From Oscillospiraceae bacterium (GTDB taxonomy: Bacteria; Bacillota; Clostridia; Oscillospirales; Acutalibacteraceae): a stretch of 64,000 bases of DNA. Position numbers and translations under genes: made by a program. Each line of letters begins with the position of its first letter. Positions within the stretch are counted from its first letter, which is position 1. The DNA is taken from positions 62,001 to 126,000 of the forward strand of contig CAJTCS010000009.1 of NCBI GenBank assembly GCA_910574995.1. The letters run 5' to 3'. Below are positions 31,965 through 40,823 of the stretch, piece after piece. The notes under the pieces are model-generated. The model saw only the letters and a program-made list of their open reading frames with translations. It was not told the origin of the DNA and did no database searches.

Positions 31965-32354
31965 ATGTCTCATTGGTTTATGATGCTGTTTTTTGACCTG
32001 CTCGTGCCCGCCACCATGCTGGGGTTTGGCGCCCTGTTCCGCCGCGGCATCCCAGGCCGGATCAACGGCATGTTTGGATACCGCACCAAAATGTCTACTA
32101 AAAACGACTTGACCTGGGCTTTTGCCCATCAATATATAGGGCGCTTGTGGAAACGCTGGGGCCTGGTGACGCTGGCGCTTACCATTGCGGCGTTCCTGCT
32201 CCTCCTGGGCCGGGACAAGGATGCCGTTTACAACGTAGGCGGCTGGATATGTATCGCCCAGTGCCTGCCGCTGGTAGGCAGTATTTTCCCCACCGAACGG
32301 GCCTTAAAACGCCACTTCGACCAGGACGGCAACCCTTATCCCCCAGAGGAATAG
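31965..32354 (+). CDS. SdpI-family membrane protein
   Basis: 129 residues with three to four membrane helices and the family motif INGMFGYRTKMSTKN (SdpI C-terminal-type domain). Bacillus SdpI gives immunity to the SdpC toxin, but most family members are uncharacterised. A poly-A/T hairpin (31920-31945) precedes it. Confidence 0.8.
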   Translation: MSHWFMMLFFDLLVPATMLGFGALFRRGIPGRINGMFGYRTKMSTKNDLTWAFAHQYIGRLWKRWGLVTLALTIAAFLLLLGRDKDAVYNVGGWICIAQCLPLVGSIFPTERALKRHFDQDGNPYPPEE

Positions 32355-32408
32355 GGGCAAGGCCCTTGCCCCGCCCATCTTTTTTAAATCGGGTATGGGG
32401 CCCAGGTG

Positions 32409-32630
32409 TCATTCGCCGCCTGCGGCCAACGCTTCCCCATACAGCTGGGAATATTCTTCCTCTGCCCAAGCCGCCCGCTCCCGGCCCCTGCCGCAACGGG
32501 GGCTTAATAAGGGGCAAGCCCGGCCGCAGCCTGTGCAATATAGGGCAGACAGGTACTCCTCCAGCGTGGGGGGCGGCCTGTTTTTGTGCCGGCCCCTTGC
32601 CTTTTGTATCTTAAAAAGGCAAGGCGGCAA
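32409..32630 (-). CDS. Small Cys-rich protein
   Basis: Up to 73 residues. The conserved-looking core CTGCGRACPLLSPRCGRGRE is followed by an acidic helix. The pattern CxxCxxxCPLxxPxC suggests a metal site. The true start may be inside the frame. It follows sigK at a 3-base gap on the same strand, consistent with co-transcription. Confidence 0.5.
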   Translation of the reverse strand: MPPCLFKIQKARGRHKNRPPPTLEEYLSALYCTGCGRACPLLSPRCGRGRERAAWAEEEYSQLYGEALAAGGE

Positions 32631-32633
32631 GCC

Positions 32634-33344
32634 CTAGGCCCCACCCTCCCCGCCGTCGAATTCCGCCCGCAGCTTCTCCAGGGCCTTTTTTTCAATGCGC
32701 GATACATAGCTTCGGGAAATCCCCAGCTGCTTTGCCACCACCCTCTGTGGCAGGGGGGCGTAGCCGCACAGGCCATAACGCATGCATACGATGTCCTTTT
32801 CCCGGTCGGTAAGGGCCTGGCGGATAAAGCCGTACAGCTTTTCGCTTTTCATGCGTATATCTATGTTGTCGATGATATTGTCTTCTACCGCCATGGTGTC
32901 CATGATGGTCAGGGCGTTCCCGTCTTTGTCCGTGTCAATGGGCTCGTTGATAGAAACATCCTGGGCGCTCTTTTTCCCGTTCCGGAAAAACATCAGTATT
33001 TCATTTTCTATGCACTTGGAAGCATAGCTGGAAAGGCGTATCCCTTTCCCTGGGTCAAAGCTGTCGATTGCCTTGATCAGGCCGATGGTCCCGATGGAGA
33101 TCAGGTCTTCCTGGTCGTTCTGGCTGGCATAATATTTTTTTACGATGTGCGCCACCAGCCGCAGGTTATGCTCAATAAGCGTACGGCGGGCTGCCTGGCT
33201 GCCCTGTGCCATTTCGTCCAGGGCTTTCTTTTCCTGGGCGGAGGAAAGGGCCTTTGGGAAAGAGCCGCTGCCTGTGACGTGCAGGATCAGATAAAAAAAG
33301 CTGGACAGAATGTCCAGCAGCTGTGCGAAAAACACGGCTGCCAC
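32634..33344 (-). CDS. sigK: Sporulation sigma factor K
   Basis: 236 residues. A hydrophobic N-terminal pro-sequence (1-25) is followed by region 2 (HNLRLVAHIVKKYY, DLISIGTIGLIKAIDSFDP) and region 4 (YGLCGYAPLPQRVVAKQLGISRSYVSRIEKKA in parts). It directs late mother-cell genes for coat and cortex formation and is activated by cleavage of the pro-sequence. The gene is intact, with no skin-type interruption. This supports a spore-forming host. Confidence 0.93.
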   Translation of the reverse strand: MAAVFFAQLLDILSSFFYLILHVTGSGSFPKALSSAQEKKALDEMAQGSQAARRTLIEHNLRLVAHIVKKYYASQNDQEDLISIGTIGLIKAIDSFDPGKGIRLSSYASKCIENEILMFFRNGKKSAQDVSINEPIDTDKDGNALTIMDTMAVEDNIIDNIDIRMKSEKLYGFIRQALTDREKDIVCMRYGLCGYAPLPQRVVAKQLGISRSYVSRIEKKALEKLRAEFDGGEGGA

Positions 33345-33512
33345 CTCCTTTTGGTTCTTTCCGATATCTATGCCCGCCGCATACCAAAACTGCCTGTACC
33401 GCGGGGAATCTTAACAAAAGCTGAATTTGCCCTAGGGAAATTGACTTTTCCCGGCGGGGCGGGTATACTTATTTTTATAGAAAATTGCGCGTACCAGGAG
33501 TTGAGTTACCCT

Positions 33513-34253
33513 TTGAAAACAGACGATATCGCGGGCCTGGCTTTCCGCCGCGGCCTGCCCAAAATCTGCGTGCCCCTTACAGAAAGCCGCCTGCCCGCCC
33601 TGCTGGAGGAAGCCGCCCAGGCGTCCGTCCTGCCTGCCGACCTATACGAATGGCGCATGGACGGTTTCCTGGAAGACCTGGGCCAGGCCCTGGCGGGGTT
33701 GCCGCCCCGGCTGGCAGGGAAGCCCCTTTTATGCACCTTACGCACCCAGCGGGAGGGAGGCGCCTGCAAGCTGGATCCCCAGGGCTATGAGGAGGCCCTT
33801 TCCGCGCTGCTGGATAAGGACGGCTTCCAGCTGATAGATATCGAACTTGCCTGTGGGGAAGGGCGGGCAAAGCGGTTGATTGAAAAGGCCAAGAGCCGGG
33901 GCGTCGCCACAGTGGTCTCTAAGCATGATTTTCAGAAAACCCCGCCTGTGGAAGAAATCGCCGGGACCCTGCTGCACATGGCGGAACTGGGCGCAGACCT
34001 GCCCAAATATGCCGTTATGCCCCACACGCCCCAGGATGTGCTGGATTTGCTGCAGGCCACTTTACTGGCCAGCCAGGAAGCCGGGCCGGTCGTCACCATG
34101 GCCATGGGGCCTTTAGGCAAGCTCAGCCGGGTGGCGGGTGGGGTGTTTGGCTCCTGTATAACCTTTGGCGCAGGGCAACACGCTTCCGCCCCCGGCCAGC
34201 TGGATGTGGAGGACCTACAGGCCATTTTGCAGGATCTGGACCCCCTGCTGTGA
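33513..34253 (+). CDS. aroD: Type I 3-dehydroquinate dehydratase
   Basis: 246 residues from the TTG at 33513, chosen because AGGAG lies at 33496-33500 and the family length fits; the in-frame upstream extension covers the sigK gene and is rejected. Family motifs: CVPLTESR, YEWRMDGF, TLRTQREGG, the catalytic His in VVSKHDFQKTP and the Schiff-base Lys in KYAVMPHTPQD. It dehydrates 3-dehydroquinate in the shikimate pathway. Confidence 0.92.
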   Translation: MKTDDIAGLAFRRGLPKICVPLTESRLPALLEEAAQASVLPADLYEWRMDGFLEDLGQALAGLPPRLAGKPLLCTLRTQREGGACKLDPQGYEEALSALLDKDGFQLIDIELACGEGRAKRLIEKAKSRGVATVVSKHDFQKTPPVEEIAGTLLHMAELGADLPKYAVMPHTPQDVLDLLQATLLASQEAGPVVTMAMGPLGKLSRVAGGVFGSCITFGAGQHASAPGQLDVEDLQAILQDLDPLL

Positions 34254-34278
34254 AACCCAACCGAAAGGAGCTGCCATT

Positions 34279-36432
34279 GTGAAGAACGACATCGATTCGA
34301 TTCTGGAGTCCATGTTCCGGGGCGGGAGGCTGCACTTCAAAAGCGTACCGCCTTATACGGCGCCTGCCGCGCCGAACGGCCCAAAGCATGCCCAGCCGCC
34401 CCTTACAGAAGCCCCGGCCCAGAAAAAAGACGCCCCCGCCGCAAAAGAACCGCCCCAGCCCTTAGCCGCCGCGGAAGAAGGCTTGGCAAAGGCCTCTTCC
34501 CGGCTGGCAGAGGCAGGCAACGCATTGGCGGCGGCGGAACAGGCCGGCGGAGGGCTGTCCCAATCTTTGCAGGAGAGCATACAGCGGCTGACCCAAGAGG
34601 CCAAGGCCGACATGGCGGACCTGCAGCGCCGCCTGGAGGAGGATGGGGCAGAAAGCCAGTCGGCGGGCAACGGCGGCCCGCCCGCCGACCTGGACGCCGC
34701 ATTCGAGGCGGCCCGTGTGGAAACTGCCTGCAAGGTGCTGGGCCAGGATGATTTCCTCGCGGGCCTTGCGCTGGCTTTCAAGCGGCCCTTTGTGGCCGGC
34801 GCCGACCAGAAGGCCCCCCTTTGCCGGGCGGCCCTGCTGGGGGCCAAAGGTACAGGCCGGCACAGCGCCGTCCGGGCCATGACGGCCTCTTTGGCCCGGC
34901 AAGGGGTGCTGAAAAGCCCCAAGACAGCGCCGCTGGACCTCTCTGCCTATAACGCCGCCGGGATGGAAAAGCTTTTCGTCCAAGACCTGTACGCCGCCCT
35001 GAAAGGCGGGGCCAGCGCCCTACTGCTGGACTCTTATGAAAAGTGCCATCCCTCGGTGCTTTCCATGGTGTCCGCCCTGTTCCGGCAAGGGGAGGCCCCT
35101 TTGCCCGGCCGGTATGTAGAGCAGAAGGGCATTTTGGCGGATATTGGCACGGCCTTGGCGCCCGGGGCGGTATCTACCCTGTCTGTGGGGGGCAAATACC
35201 TGTTTTTGATCACCGAGCAGTCCGAGGCCCGCCTGGGGGATGCTTTCGGCGGGCCCTTCTTGGCCGCTTTGGACGATTTGCTTTCCACCAGGCCCTTCTC
35301 CCAGGAAAGCCTGGGGCAGATAGCGGGGCAGGCTTTGCAGGGGCTGTGCCAGCGGGCCCAGAAGCAGCTGGGCTTTACCCTCTCCTATGGGCAGGAGGCC
35401 GTACAGGCACTGGCCGCTTCCTTTTCCCCGGCGCTGGGGGCAGGCGCCCTGGGCCAGGGGGCCGAGCTTCTATACCGGGCCCTTAGCGAGGAAAAGCTGC
35501 GCAAGGCCCTTCCCAGCCCTCAGCAAGGGCGGATCCTCCCCGGGCAGGACGGGCTGCGCATCGCCTATACCCACAACGGGCTGGAAACCTCCGTAACGCC
35601 GGAGGCGGCGGGGGAAGCCAGCCAGGCGGCCCTGGGGCAGGTCAAGCAAGAGCTGGCGGAGATTGTAGGGCTGGATTCGGTAAAAGATTACATTTTGTCC
35701 TTAGAGGACAATTTTAAGATACAGCAGCTGCGCCGGGCCCGGGGCCTGAAAGCGGACTCCCCCTCTATGCACATGATCTTTACCGGCAACCCCGGCACCG
35801 GCAAAACCACGGTAGCGCGCATCGTTTCCCGGTACCTGAAAGCCATCGGCCTGCTTTCCGGCGGCCAGCTGGTAGAGGTGACCCGGGCCGACCTGGTGGG
35901 CCAGTATGTGGGCCACACCGCCCCCCTGACGCAAAAGGCCATCCAGGCGGCCTTGGGCGGGGTGCTGTTCATCGACGAGGCCTACGCCCTGTACCGGGGC
36001 AAAGACGACAGCTTTGGCTTAGAGGCTATCGACACCCTGGTGAAGGGTATGGAGGACCACCGGGAAAGCCTGGTGGTGATTTTGGCAGGCTATTCCCGGG
36101 AGATGGAGGAGTTCCTTACGGCCAATTCGGGCCTGCGCTCCCGGTTCCCCCACATCATTCCCTTCCCGGACTATACCCCGGAGGAGCTGCTGGAAATTAC
36201 CAAGAGCATTGTGAAAAGCAAGGGCTACCGGCTGGACCCCGCTTGCGAAGGGCCCCTAATCGCCCATTACGCGGCCGTGGCCCCGGCAGGGGACGCCCGG
36301 GCCAACGGCAACGGCCGCATGGCCCGCAACCAGGTGGAACAGGCGGTAATCGCCTGTTCCCGCCGCAACGTGAAGGAACCGGAGGAGGCCCAGGACCTAG
36401 AGCTGCTGCTCCCCCAGGATTTCGGCCTGTAA
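34279..36432 (+). CDS. SpoVK/CbxX-type AAA ATPase
   Basis: 717 residues from the GTG at 34279 (AAAGGAG upstream). The N-terminal 1-160 is Ala/Pro-rich and helical. The middle (160-420) looks like a degenerate ATPase module. The C-terminal AAA domain has Walker A GNPGTGKT (503-510), Walker B VLFIDEAY (about 560) and an arginine-finger segment SGLRSRFPH. Relatives include stage V sporulation protein K. It is 25 bases downstream of aroD, so the two are likely co-transcribed. The name SpoVK is by similarity only. Confidence 0.8.
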   Translation: MKNDIDSILESMFRGGRLHFKSVPPYTAPAAPNGPKHAQPPLTEAPAQKKDAPAAKEPPQPLAAAEEGLAKASSRLAEAGNALAAAEQAGGGLSQSLQESIQRLTQEAKADMADLQRRLEEDGAESQSAGNGGPPADLDAAFEAARVETACKVLGQDDFLAGLALAFKRPFVAGADQKAPLCRAALLGAKGTGRHSAVRAMTASLARQGVLKSPKTAPLDLSAYNAAGMEKLFVQDLYAALKGGASALLLDSYEKCHPSVLSMVSALFRQGEAPLPGRYVEQKGILADIGTALAPGAVSTLSVGGKYLFLITEQSEARLGDAFGGPFLAALDDLLSTRPFSQESLGQIAGQALQGLCQRAQKQLGFTLSYGQEAVQALAASFSPALGAGALGQGAELLYRALSEEKLRKALPSPQQGRILPGQDGLRIAYTHNGLETSVTPEAAGEASQAALGQVKQELAEIVGLDSVKDYILSLEDNFKIQQLRRARGLKADSPSMHMIFTGNPGTGKTTVARIVSRYLKAIGLLSGGQLVEVTRADLVGQYVGHTAPLTQKAIQAALGGVLFIDEAYALYRGKDDSFGLEAIDTLVKGMEDHRESLVVILAGYSREMEEFLTANSGLRSRFPHIIPFPDYTPEELLEITKSIVKSKGYRLDPACEGPLIAHYAAVAPAGDARANGNGRMARNQVEQAVIACSRRNVKEPEEAQDLELLLPQDFGL

Positions 36433-36467
36433 AAACCTAAACGGAAAGCCTTTTGGAGGTGCGGGCC

Positions 36468-36839
36468 ATGGAAGCACGGCCAGGAAAAGAACTGCTGACG
36501 CCGGCCGACGCGCCGGCCCTGGCCGCCTCCTTCCACGACTGCGTGGAAGAGCTTGCGGATGCGCAGCCCTATGTGGGGGCTGTGCGGGATGGGCAGGTCG
36601 TATCCATTTGCCGCAGCGTGCGGAAAGGCGCGGCCCACGAAGCGGGGATTGAGACCCTTCCGGCCTTCCGCAGGCAAGGCTACGGGCTGGCCGCCCTGGG
36701 TTGTTGGACGGCTTCGGTACAACAGGCTGGGGCTGTCCCCCTTTACAGCGCCAGCCTACATAACACGCCTTCTGTATCCCTGGCGCAAAAGGCCGGGTAC
36801 ACCCTATACGCGCACACATTCCAAATAGCCGCGCCATAA
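36468..36839 (+). CDS. GNAT-family acetyltransferase, short form
   Basis: 123 residues from the ATG at 36468 (GGAGG upstream). The acetyl-CoA-binding loop FRRQGYGLAA is preceded by GIETLPA and followed by SLAQKAGYTLYA, the usual C-terminal GNAT half. The N-terminal part is shorter than usual. Substrate unknown. Downstream of the AAA ATPase in the same direction. Confidence 0.75.
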   Translation: MEARPGKELLTPADAPALAASFHDCVEELADAQPYVGAVRDGQVVSICRSVRKGAAHEAGIETLPAFRRQGYGLAALGCWTASVQQAGAVPLYSASLHNTPSVSLAQKAGYTLYAHTFQIAAP

Positions 36840-36852
36840 AGGGGCCCAACGC

Positions 36853-36883
36853 AAATCCCCCCGCGCGGCGCGCGGGGGGATTT
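36853..36883. terminator. Strong GC hairpin terminator
   Basis: AAATCCCCCCGCGC and GCGCGGGGGGATTT arms with a 3-base loop, flanked by A and T runs. It ends the aroD-AAA-GNAT unit and possibly the converging small gene. Confidence 0.85.
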
Positions 36884-36903
36884 GTTATAAAAGCTTACCT
36901 CTT

Positions 36904-37167
36904 TTACCGCCTGCGGCGGCGCAGGGTACACACCATTGCCAGGACCACCAGGACCGACAGCAGCACGGCCAGCACCAAGCACAGCCCGGCGAACAGGGGC
37001 GTCCAGCTAAGTGTGGCGCCCAGCAGCCCGAACACCGCCTTTACTGGCCAGCTGAGCACCGCAGCCACCGCGGACAACAGCCCCCAGCCCAAGTGCGCCA
37101 AAGCGCACAGGAGGTCCCAGACGAAGTGAACGGATGCCCCCATCATATCCAATATAACCCTTATCAT
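36904..37167 (-). CDS. Small membrane protein
   Basis: 87 residues with two or three hydrophobic helices and a C-terminal LRRRRR tail, which would face the cytoplasm. It lies 50 bases downstream of the ABC permease and may be its last cotranscribed gene. No family recognised. Confidence 0.55.
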   Translation of the reverse strand: MIRVILDMMGASVHFVWDLLCALAHLGWGLLSAVAAVLSWPVKAVFGLLGATLSWTPLFAGLCLVLAVLLSVLVVLAMVCTLRRRRR

Positions 37168-37217
37168 AGCCCCAACTCCTTTTTATCTTAAATGTTGCCT
37201 TTTGGGGCAGGCACCTG

Positions 37218-39206
37218 TCACGCCTGCTGCACGATTTTATAATAGGTACGGGCGGTGCAGGCATAGATAATGAAATAAAACAGGGCAAAGACCGCTACGC
37301 ACCCAATGGTGGAAAAGAGGATCAAGTTGAAGTTCACCAAATTCAGCAATGCCAGTATCTTTTGCAGCATGGGGAAGGCAAAAGCCAAATGCAGCACCGC
37401 CGCAAACAGCGGCAGAAAGAACACCAGGATGATCTGGCTGTGGATGCTGCGCTTTACTTCGCCGCGGCTCATGCCCACTTTCTGCATGATGGAGAACCGC
37501 TTCGCGTCTTCATAGCCTTCGGATACCTGTTTGTAGTAGATGATCAGCGCGGTACCCATCAGGAATAACAAGCCCAGGAACATGCCCAGGAAGAACAGCC
37601 CGCCGTATAGGGAAAGGAAATCTTCACGGGTGTTGACGGAGTTTTCATAGTTCAGGGCCATAAATTCCACGCCCTCCCGGGGGAATTCCGATTCAACGCG
37701 GGCATAGAACGCGTCTGAAAAAGCTTCCAGCTCCTGGTCGTCCTTGCCGATGTCAAAATAGTAATAGTGGGTGGGCTCATCCATGCGCATGACCTCAATC
37801 TCCTCCTGGCCCAGCACGGACAGCAGGGCCTCCTCGTCCGGGAAGACCATGGCATAGACCTCGTACACCAGGGAATTGATGTCCCCCTCCAGCTGGTAGT
37901 CGATGCGCCTGACAGGGAACGCTTTCCCGCCTATTTCCACCGTGTCGCCGGGGAAGGTGCTGCGGGGGTCGGCCAGCAGGACTTCGCCAGGGCCCATGGT
38001 TTCGCCGCGGCCGGTGTCCCGGTTGAATTCCTCCAGGGTACAGGCCTGTATGACAGAGTAGGTGGTCGAGTAGGCCTCATCGAAAGCGAAGGAGGTGCCC
38101 AGGCGGGCGGCGGTCCAGTACCGGGCCGTGAACTGGAAGCCGTTTTCCGGCGCAAGGCCCAGCTTGGCGGCTTCCTCGTCCACAACAGCGCGCACGGCCT
38201 CCAAGGCGGCGTCGTTAGGCTTGCGCAGGCTGATGGAGAACTCCCTGGGGTAGCGGTCGTCAATAATGTCCTCCATGCCCGTGTAAAGGGAAAAGGTAGT
38301 GGAAACCGTTACCAGCAGGCAGGTGGACAGGATACAGATGGAGGCAAGGCCCGCGGCGTTCTGCTTCATGCGGTACAGCATGCCGGAGACAGCGGTAAAG
38401 TGGCGGGTTTTGTAATAGAAGGATTTATTCTTCTTCAGCAGCTTTAAAAGGGCTGTGATGCCGGTCATAAACAGCAAGTAGGTGCCCAGAATCACCAAAA
38501 CCACGGCAATGAAAAAGAACATAAGGGCCTCGATGGGGGACTGGATGGTGACAGCCAGGTAATACCCCGCCCCCAGCAACAGGACGCCCAGCACAGCCAG
38601 CAGCCAATGGGCCTTGGGCTCTTTCTCCCCCACCTCGCCGCCATGCAGCAGCTCGATAGGTTTGGAAAGCCGTACTTGTAGGACATTGTACAGCAAAATA
38701 AGGAAGAAAACGGCCAAAAACAGCGCCGCAGTAGCCGCTACCGCTTTTAAAGGCACGACAAAGGCAATGGGGACGGTAAGCCCCAGCACCTTGCCCAAGG
38801 CCAAAAACAGCACCTTTGAAAACAGTATGCCAAACCCCAGCCCCAGCAAGATGGTGGCAACCGCCACGGCCAGCGTTTCGGCCAGGATGACCCGGCCGAT
38901 GTGGCGTTTCTCCATGCCCAGGATATTGTAAAGGCCCAGCTCTTTTTTCCGGCGCTTCATGATGAAGCTGTTGGTATAGAACAGGAACAGCACGGCGAAA
39001 AGGCCGATGACGAAAACGCCCAGGCCCATCATGCTGGCAACGGATTCCCCGCCATACATGGCCTTTTTATCTATGCCCTCCCCCACGGAATACAGCATAT
39101 AAAACATCATGCAGATCCCGGTAGCGGAAAGCAGGTATGGCACTGTAACCCGGTAGTTTTTCCGCAGGTTGCCCAGGGCCAACCGCCAATATAGGCTTTT
39201 AGTCAT
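37218..39206 (-). CDS. FtsX-type ABC transporter permease (BceB/VraG-like)
   Basis: 662 residues from the ATG at 39206. About ten membrane helices with a large extracellular domain (about 310-510) between the seventh and eighth, the BceB layout. The N-terminal MTKSLYWRLALGNLRKNY is typical. With the adjacent ATPase it would remove or free antimicrobial peptides from lipid targets and often feeds a BceRS-type sensor. No two-component genes are next to it here. Confidence 0.88.
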   Translation of the reverse strand: MTKSLYWRLALGNLRKNYRVTVPYLLSATGICMMFYMLYSVGEGIDKKAMYGGESVASMMGLGVFVIGLFAVLFLFYTNSFIMKRRKKELGLYNILGMEKRHIGRVILAETLAVAVATILLGLGFGILFSKVLFLALGKVLGLTVPIAFVVPLKAVAATAALFLAVFFLILLYNVLQVRLSKPIELLHGGEVGEKEPKAHWLLAVLGVLLLGAGYYLAVTIQSPIEALMFFFIAVVLVILGTYLLFMTGITALLKLLKKNKSFYYKTRHFTAVSGMLYRMKQNAAGLASICILSTCLLVTVSTTFSLYTGMEDIIDDRYPREFSISLRKPNDAALEAVRAVVDEEAAKLGLAPENGFQFTARYWTAARLGTSFAFDEAYSTTYSVIQACTLEEFNRDTGRGETMGPGEVLLADPRSTFPGDTVEIGGKAFPVRRIDYQLEGDINSLVYEVYAMVFPDEEALLSVLGQEEIEVMRMDEPTHYYYFDIGKDDQELEAFSDAFYARVESEFPREGVEFMALNYENSVNTREDFLSLYGGLFFLGMFLGLLFLMGTALIIYYKQVSEGYEDAKRFSIMQKVGMSRGEVKRSIHSQIILVFFLPLFAAVLHLAFAFPMLQKILALLNLVNFNLILFSTIGCVAVFALFYFIIYACTARTYYKIVQQA

Positions 39207-39978
39207 GGTACGCGCCCCCTTCCTCCACGCCGGTGGCAAGCACGGTCAGGGCGTCCGAGATCTTCTGGTACATCTGGTCGTTCGTCATGTCCCCCCGGTA
39301 TATCTGATGGAATACCTGGCCGTCTTTGATAAAGAGGACGCGGCTGGCACAGCTGGCCGCCTGGATGGAGTGGGTGACCATCAGGATGGTTTGGCCCTGG
39401 CGGTTGACGTCAGAGAAAATCTGGAGTATCTGCCCGGCCGAGCGGGAATCCAGGGCGCCGGTGGGCTCGTCGGCCAAAATAAGCTGGGGGCGGGTAATGA
39501 TGGCCCGCGCGATAGCGGCGCGCTGCTTCTGCCCGCCTGAGACCTCATAGGGGAATTTCTGCAGGACGTCTGTAATGCCCAGGCCCTGGGCAATAGGCGT
39601 AAGGCGCTGGTGCATCTCGTCAAATTTTTTGCCGGAAAGCACCAGGGGCAGGAAGATGTTGTCCTGGATCGAGAAGGTATCCAACAGGTTGAAGTCCTGG
39701 AAGACGAAGCCCAGGTTGTCCCGGCGGAAAGCGGAAATCTCTTTTTCCCCCAGGGTGCAAATGTTGCGCATGTTCAGGAACACCTGGCCGCTGGTGGGTT
39801 TATCCAGCCCAGCCAGGATATTTAACAAGGTAGTCTTGCCAGAACCGGACTCGCCCATAATGGCGCAGAATTCCCCTTCCTCTACGGTGAATTCCACATC
39901 GGCCAGCGCCTGTACTTTCGCGCCCCCCAGGCGGGTGGTGTATATTTTTTTTAAATGTTCCACGCTTAATAAAGCCAT
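39199..39978 (-). CDS. ABC transporter ATP-binding protein (BceA-like)
   Basis: 259 residues from the ATG at 39978. Walker A GESGSGKTT, signature VSGGQKQR, Walker B LILADEPTGAL and the switch His (MVTHS) are all present. It overlaps the permease start by 8 bases, so both form an exporter of the MacB/BceA type. Upstream region 40015-40176 holds no other gene. Confidence 0.93.
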   Translation of the reverse strand: MALLSVEHLKKIYTTRLGGAKVQALADVEFTVEEGEFCAIMGESGSGKTTLLNILAGLDKPTSGQVFLNMRNICTLGEKEISAFRRDNLGFVFQDFNLLDTFSIQDNIFLPLVLSGKKFDEMHQRLTPIAQGLGITDVLQKFPYEVSGGQKQRAAIARAIITRPQLILADEPTGALDSRSAGQILQIFSDVNRQGQTILMVTHSIQAASCASRVLFIKDGQVFHQIYRGDMTNDQMYQKISDALTVLATGVEEGGAYHD

Positions 39979-40176
39979 ATGCAGCCTCTCCTTTTTCTGG
40001 GGGCCTGTTGCCACCCCTTGTTTCTGGCTCCCAGTATACCCGGGATTTTTTACAAAAACCTTACAGCGGGTTTACAAATCAGGCGCAAGGGCTTACATTT
40101 TTGTAAGGGCTCAGCAACGCGCCTGGCGTTTAGGCGGGGAATAGCCGGACGCGCTTCACCATCTTGGCGGGGGAAA

Positions 40177-40205
40177 TTGACAAACGTAGCCAAGTGTGGT
40201 ATACT
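40177..40205 (+). promoter_or_regulatory. Strong promoter before the 6S-like RNA and tRNA-Leu
   Basis: TTGACA (40177-40182), 17-base spacer, TATACT (40200-40205). Consensus -35 and near-consensus -10, 250 bases ahead of tRNA-Leu. Confidence 0.85.
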
Positions 40206-40210
40206 AAAGG

Positions 40211-40395
40211 ACAACATCGTAGTCGTTGGTTATCCAAAGAGCGCCGTATACAAAAAGGCCCTATGGTAGAAGCGAGAGTTTATCTGCGGTGCTGGCGCAA
40301 GCCGGGCCCCGTAGCCGTCTATAGGGGATGTCCAGCCAGCTGGTGGCGCTTATTGGGGACCATCGGTAAGGAAAGCCTTATTATGTGTTGTGGTT
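40211..40395 (+). ncRNA. Structured RNA, 6S-like
   Basis: About 185 bases right after the promoter fold into one long rod with nested pairs: ACAACA (40211) with TGTTGT (40386), AGCGCC (40240) with GGCGCT (40345), CCCTAT (40259) with ATAGGG (40321), and an apical CTGGC-GCAA-GCCGG hairpin. A large central bubble and a small TAAGG/CCTTA hairpin on its 3' side recall 6S RNA, which binds sigma-A RNA polymerase. The fold is read by eye and the family assignment is tentative. Confidence 0.5.
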
Positions 40396-40455
40396 AAGGA
40401 GAGGGCATATTGCAAAGCCCCCTGATTTGTCGATATGCGTCTACAAGATAGATAT

Positions 40456-40538
40456 GCGGGCGTGGCGGAATTGGCAGACGCGCCAGATTTAGGTTCTGGT
40501 GGGAAACTGTGCAGGTTCGAGTCCTGTCGCCCGCACCA
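40456..40538 (+). tRNA. tRNA-Leu(TAG)
   Basis: Acceptor arms GCGGGCG and CGCCCGC; long variable arm (GGTGGGAAACT region); anticodon loop with TAG; encoded CCA at 40536-40538. Its 3' end abuts a repeat that recurs at 48450, so this gene is probably an integration site. Confidence 0.97.
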
Positions 40539-40578
40539 TCCTAGGAAAACCAAAAAGATATTTGGGCAAAAAACCGCG
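40536..40578 (+). repeat. 43-bp direct repeat, copy A (att-like) at the tRNA-Leu 3' end
   Basis: Identical to 48450-48492 over 43 bases, starting at the CCA of tRNA-Leu. Beyond the perfect core the two regions stay similar for about 270 bases, including two hairpins. This is what an attachment site or a tandem element end would look like. Confidence 0.85.
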
Positions 40579-40595
40579 TAACCACGCGGTTTTTT
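40568..40595 (+). terminator. tRNA-Leu terminator
   Basis: AAAACCGCG and CGCGGTTTT arms with a 6-base loop followed by T5. The same hairpin, with a different loop, recurs after the second repeat copy (48483-48510). Confidence 0.85.
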
Positions 40596-40753
40596 GCATC
40601 TCAAAACGCTGGATTTCAAAAGTGCAGAAATGTGGATGGCAAAACGGCGTTTTGGCTTTGCGGCAGGAAGTGAACCCTCACAACAACAGAATAAAGAGAA
40701 AAGAGAGGGCCAGCAGGAGAAAAACTGCTGGCCCTCTTGCTACAAAAATACAT

Positions 40754-40803
40754 AGCCGGTCGCTGGAGAGCAATCCCCAAAACAAGCGACCGGCTTTTTT
40801 TAT
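40754..40803 (+). terminator. Hairpin terminator ahead of the ArdA-like gene
   Basis: AGCCGGTCGCT (40754-40764) and AGCGACCGGCT (40785-40795) followed by T8. A diverged copy lies at 48681-48727. Another hairpin (GGGCCAGCAG / CTGCTGGCCC) lies at about 40702-40736. Confidence 0.8.
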
Positions 40804-40823
40804 TTCAGGAAGGAGCTGAATCT

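Noticed and set aside
32586-33512. Long in-frame extension upstream of aroD
   Set aside because: It is antisense to sigK; AGGAG and the TTG at 33513 give the expected family length.
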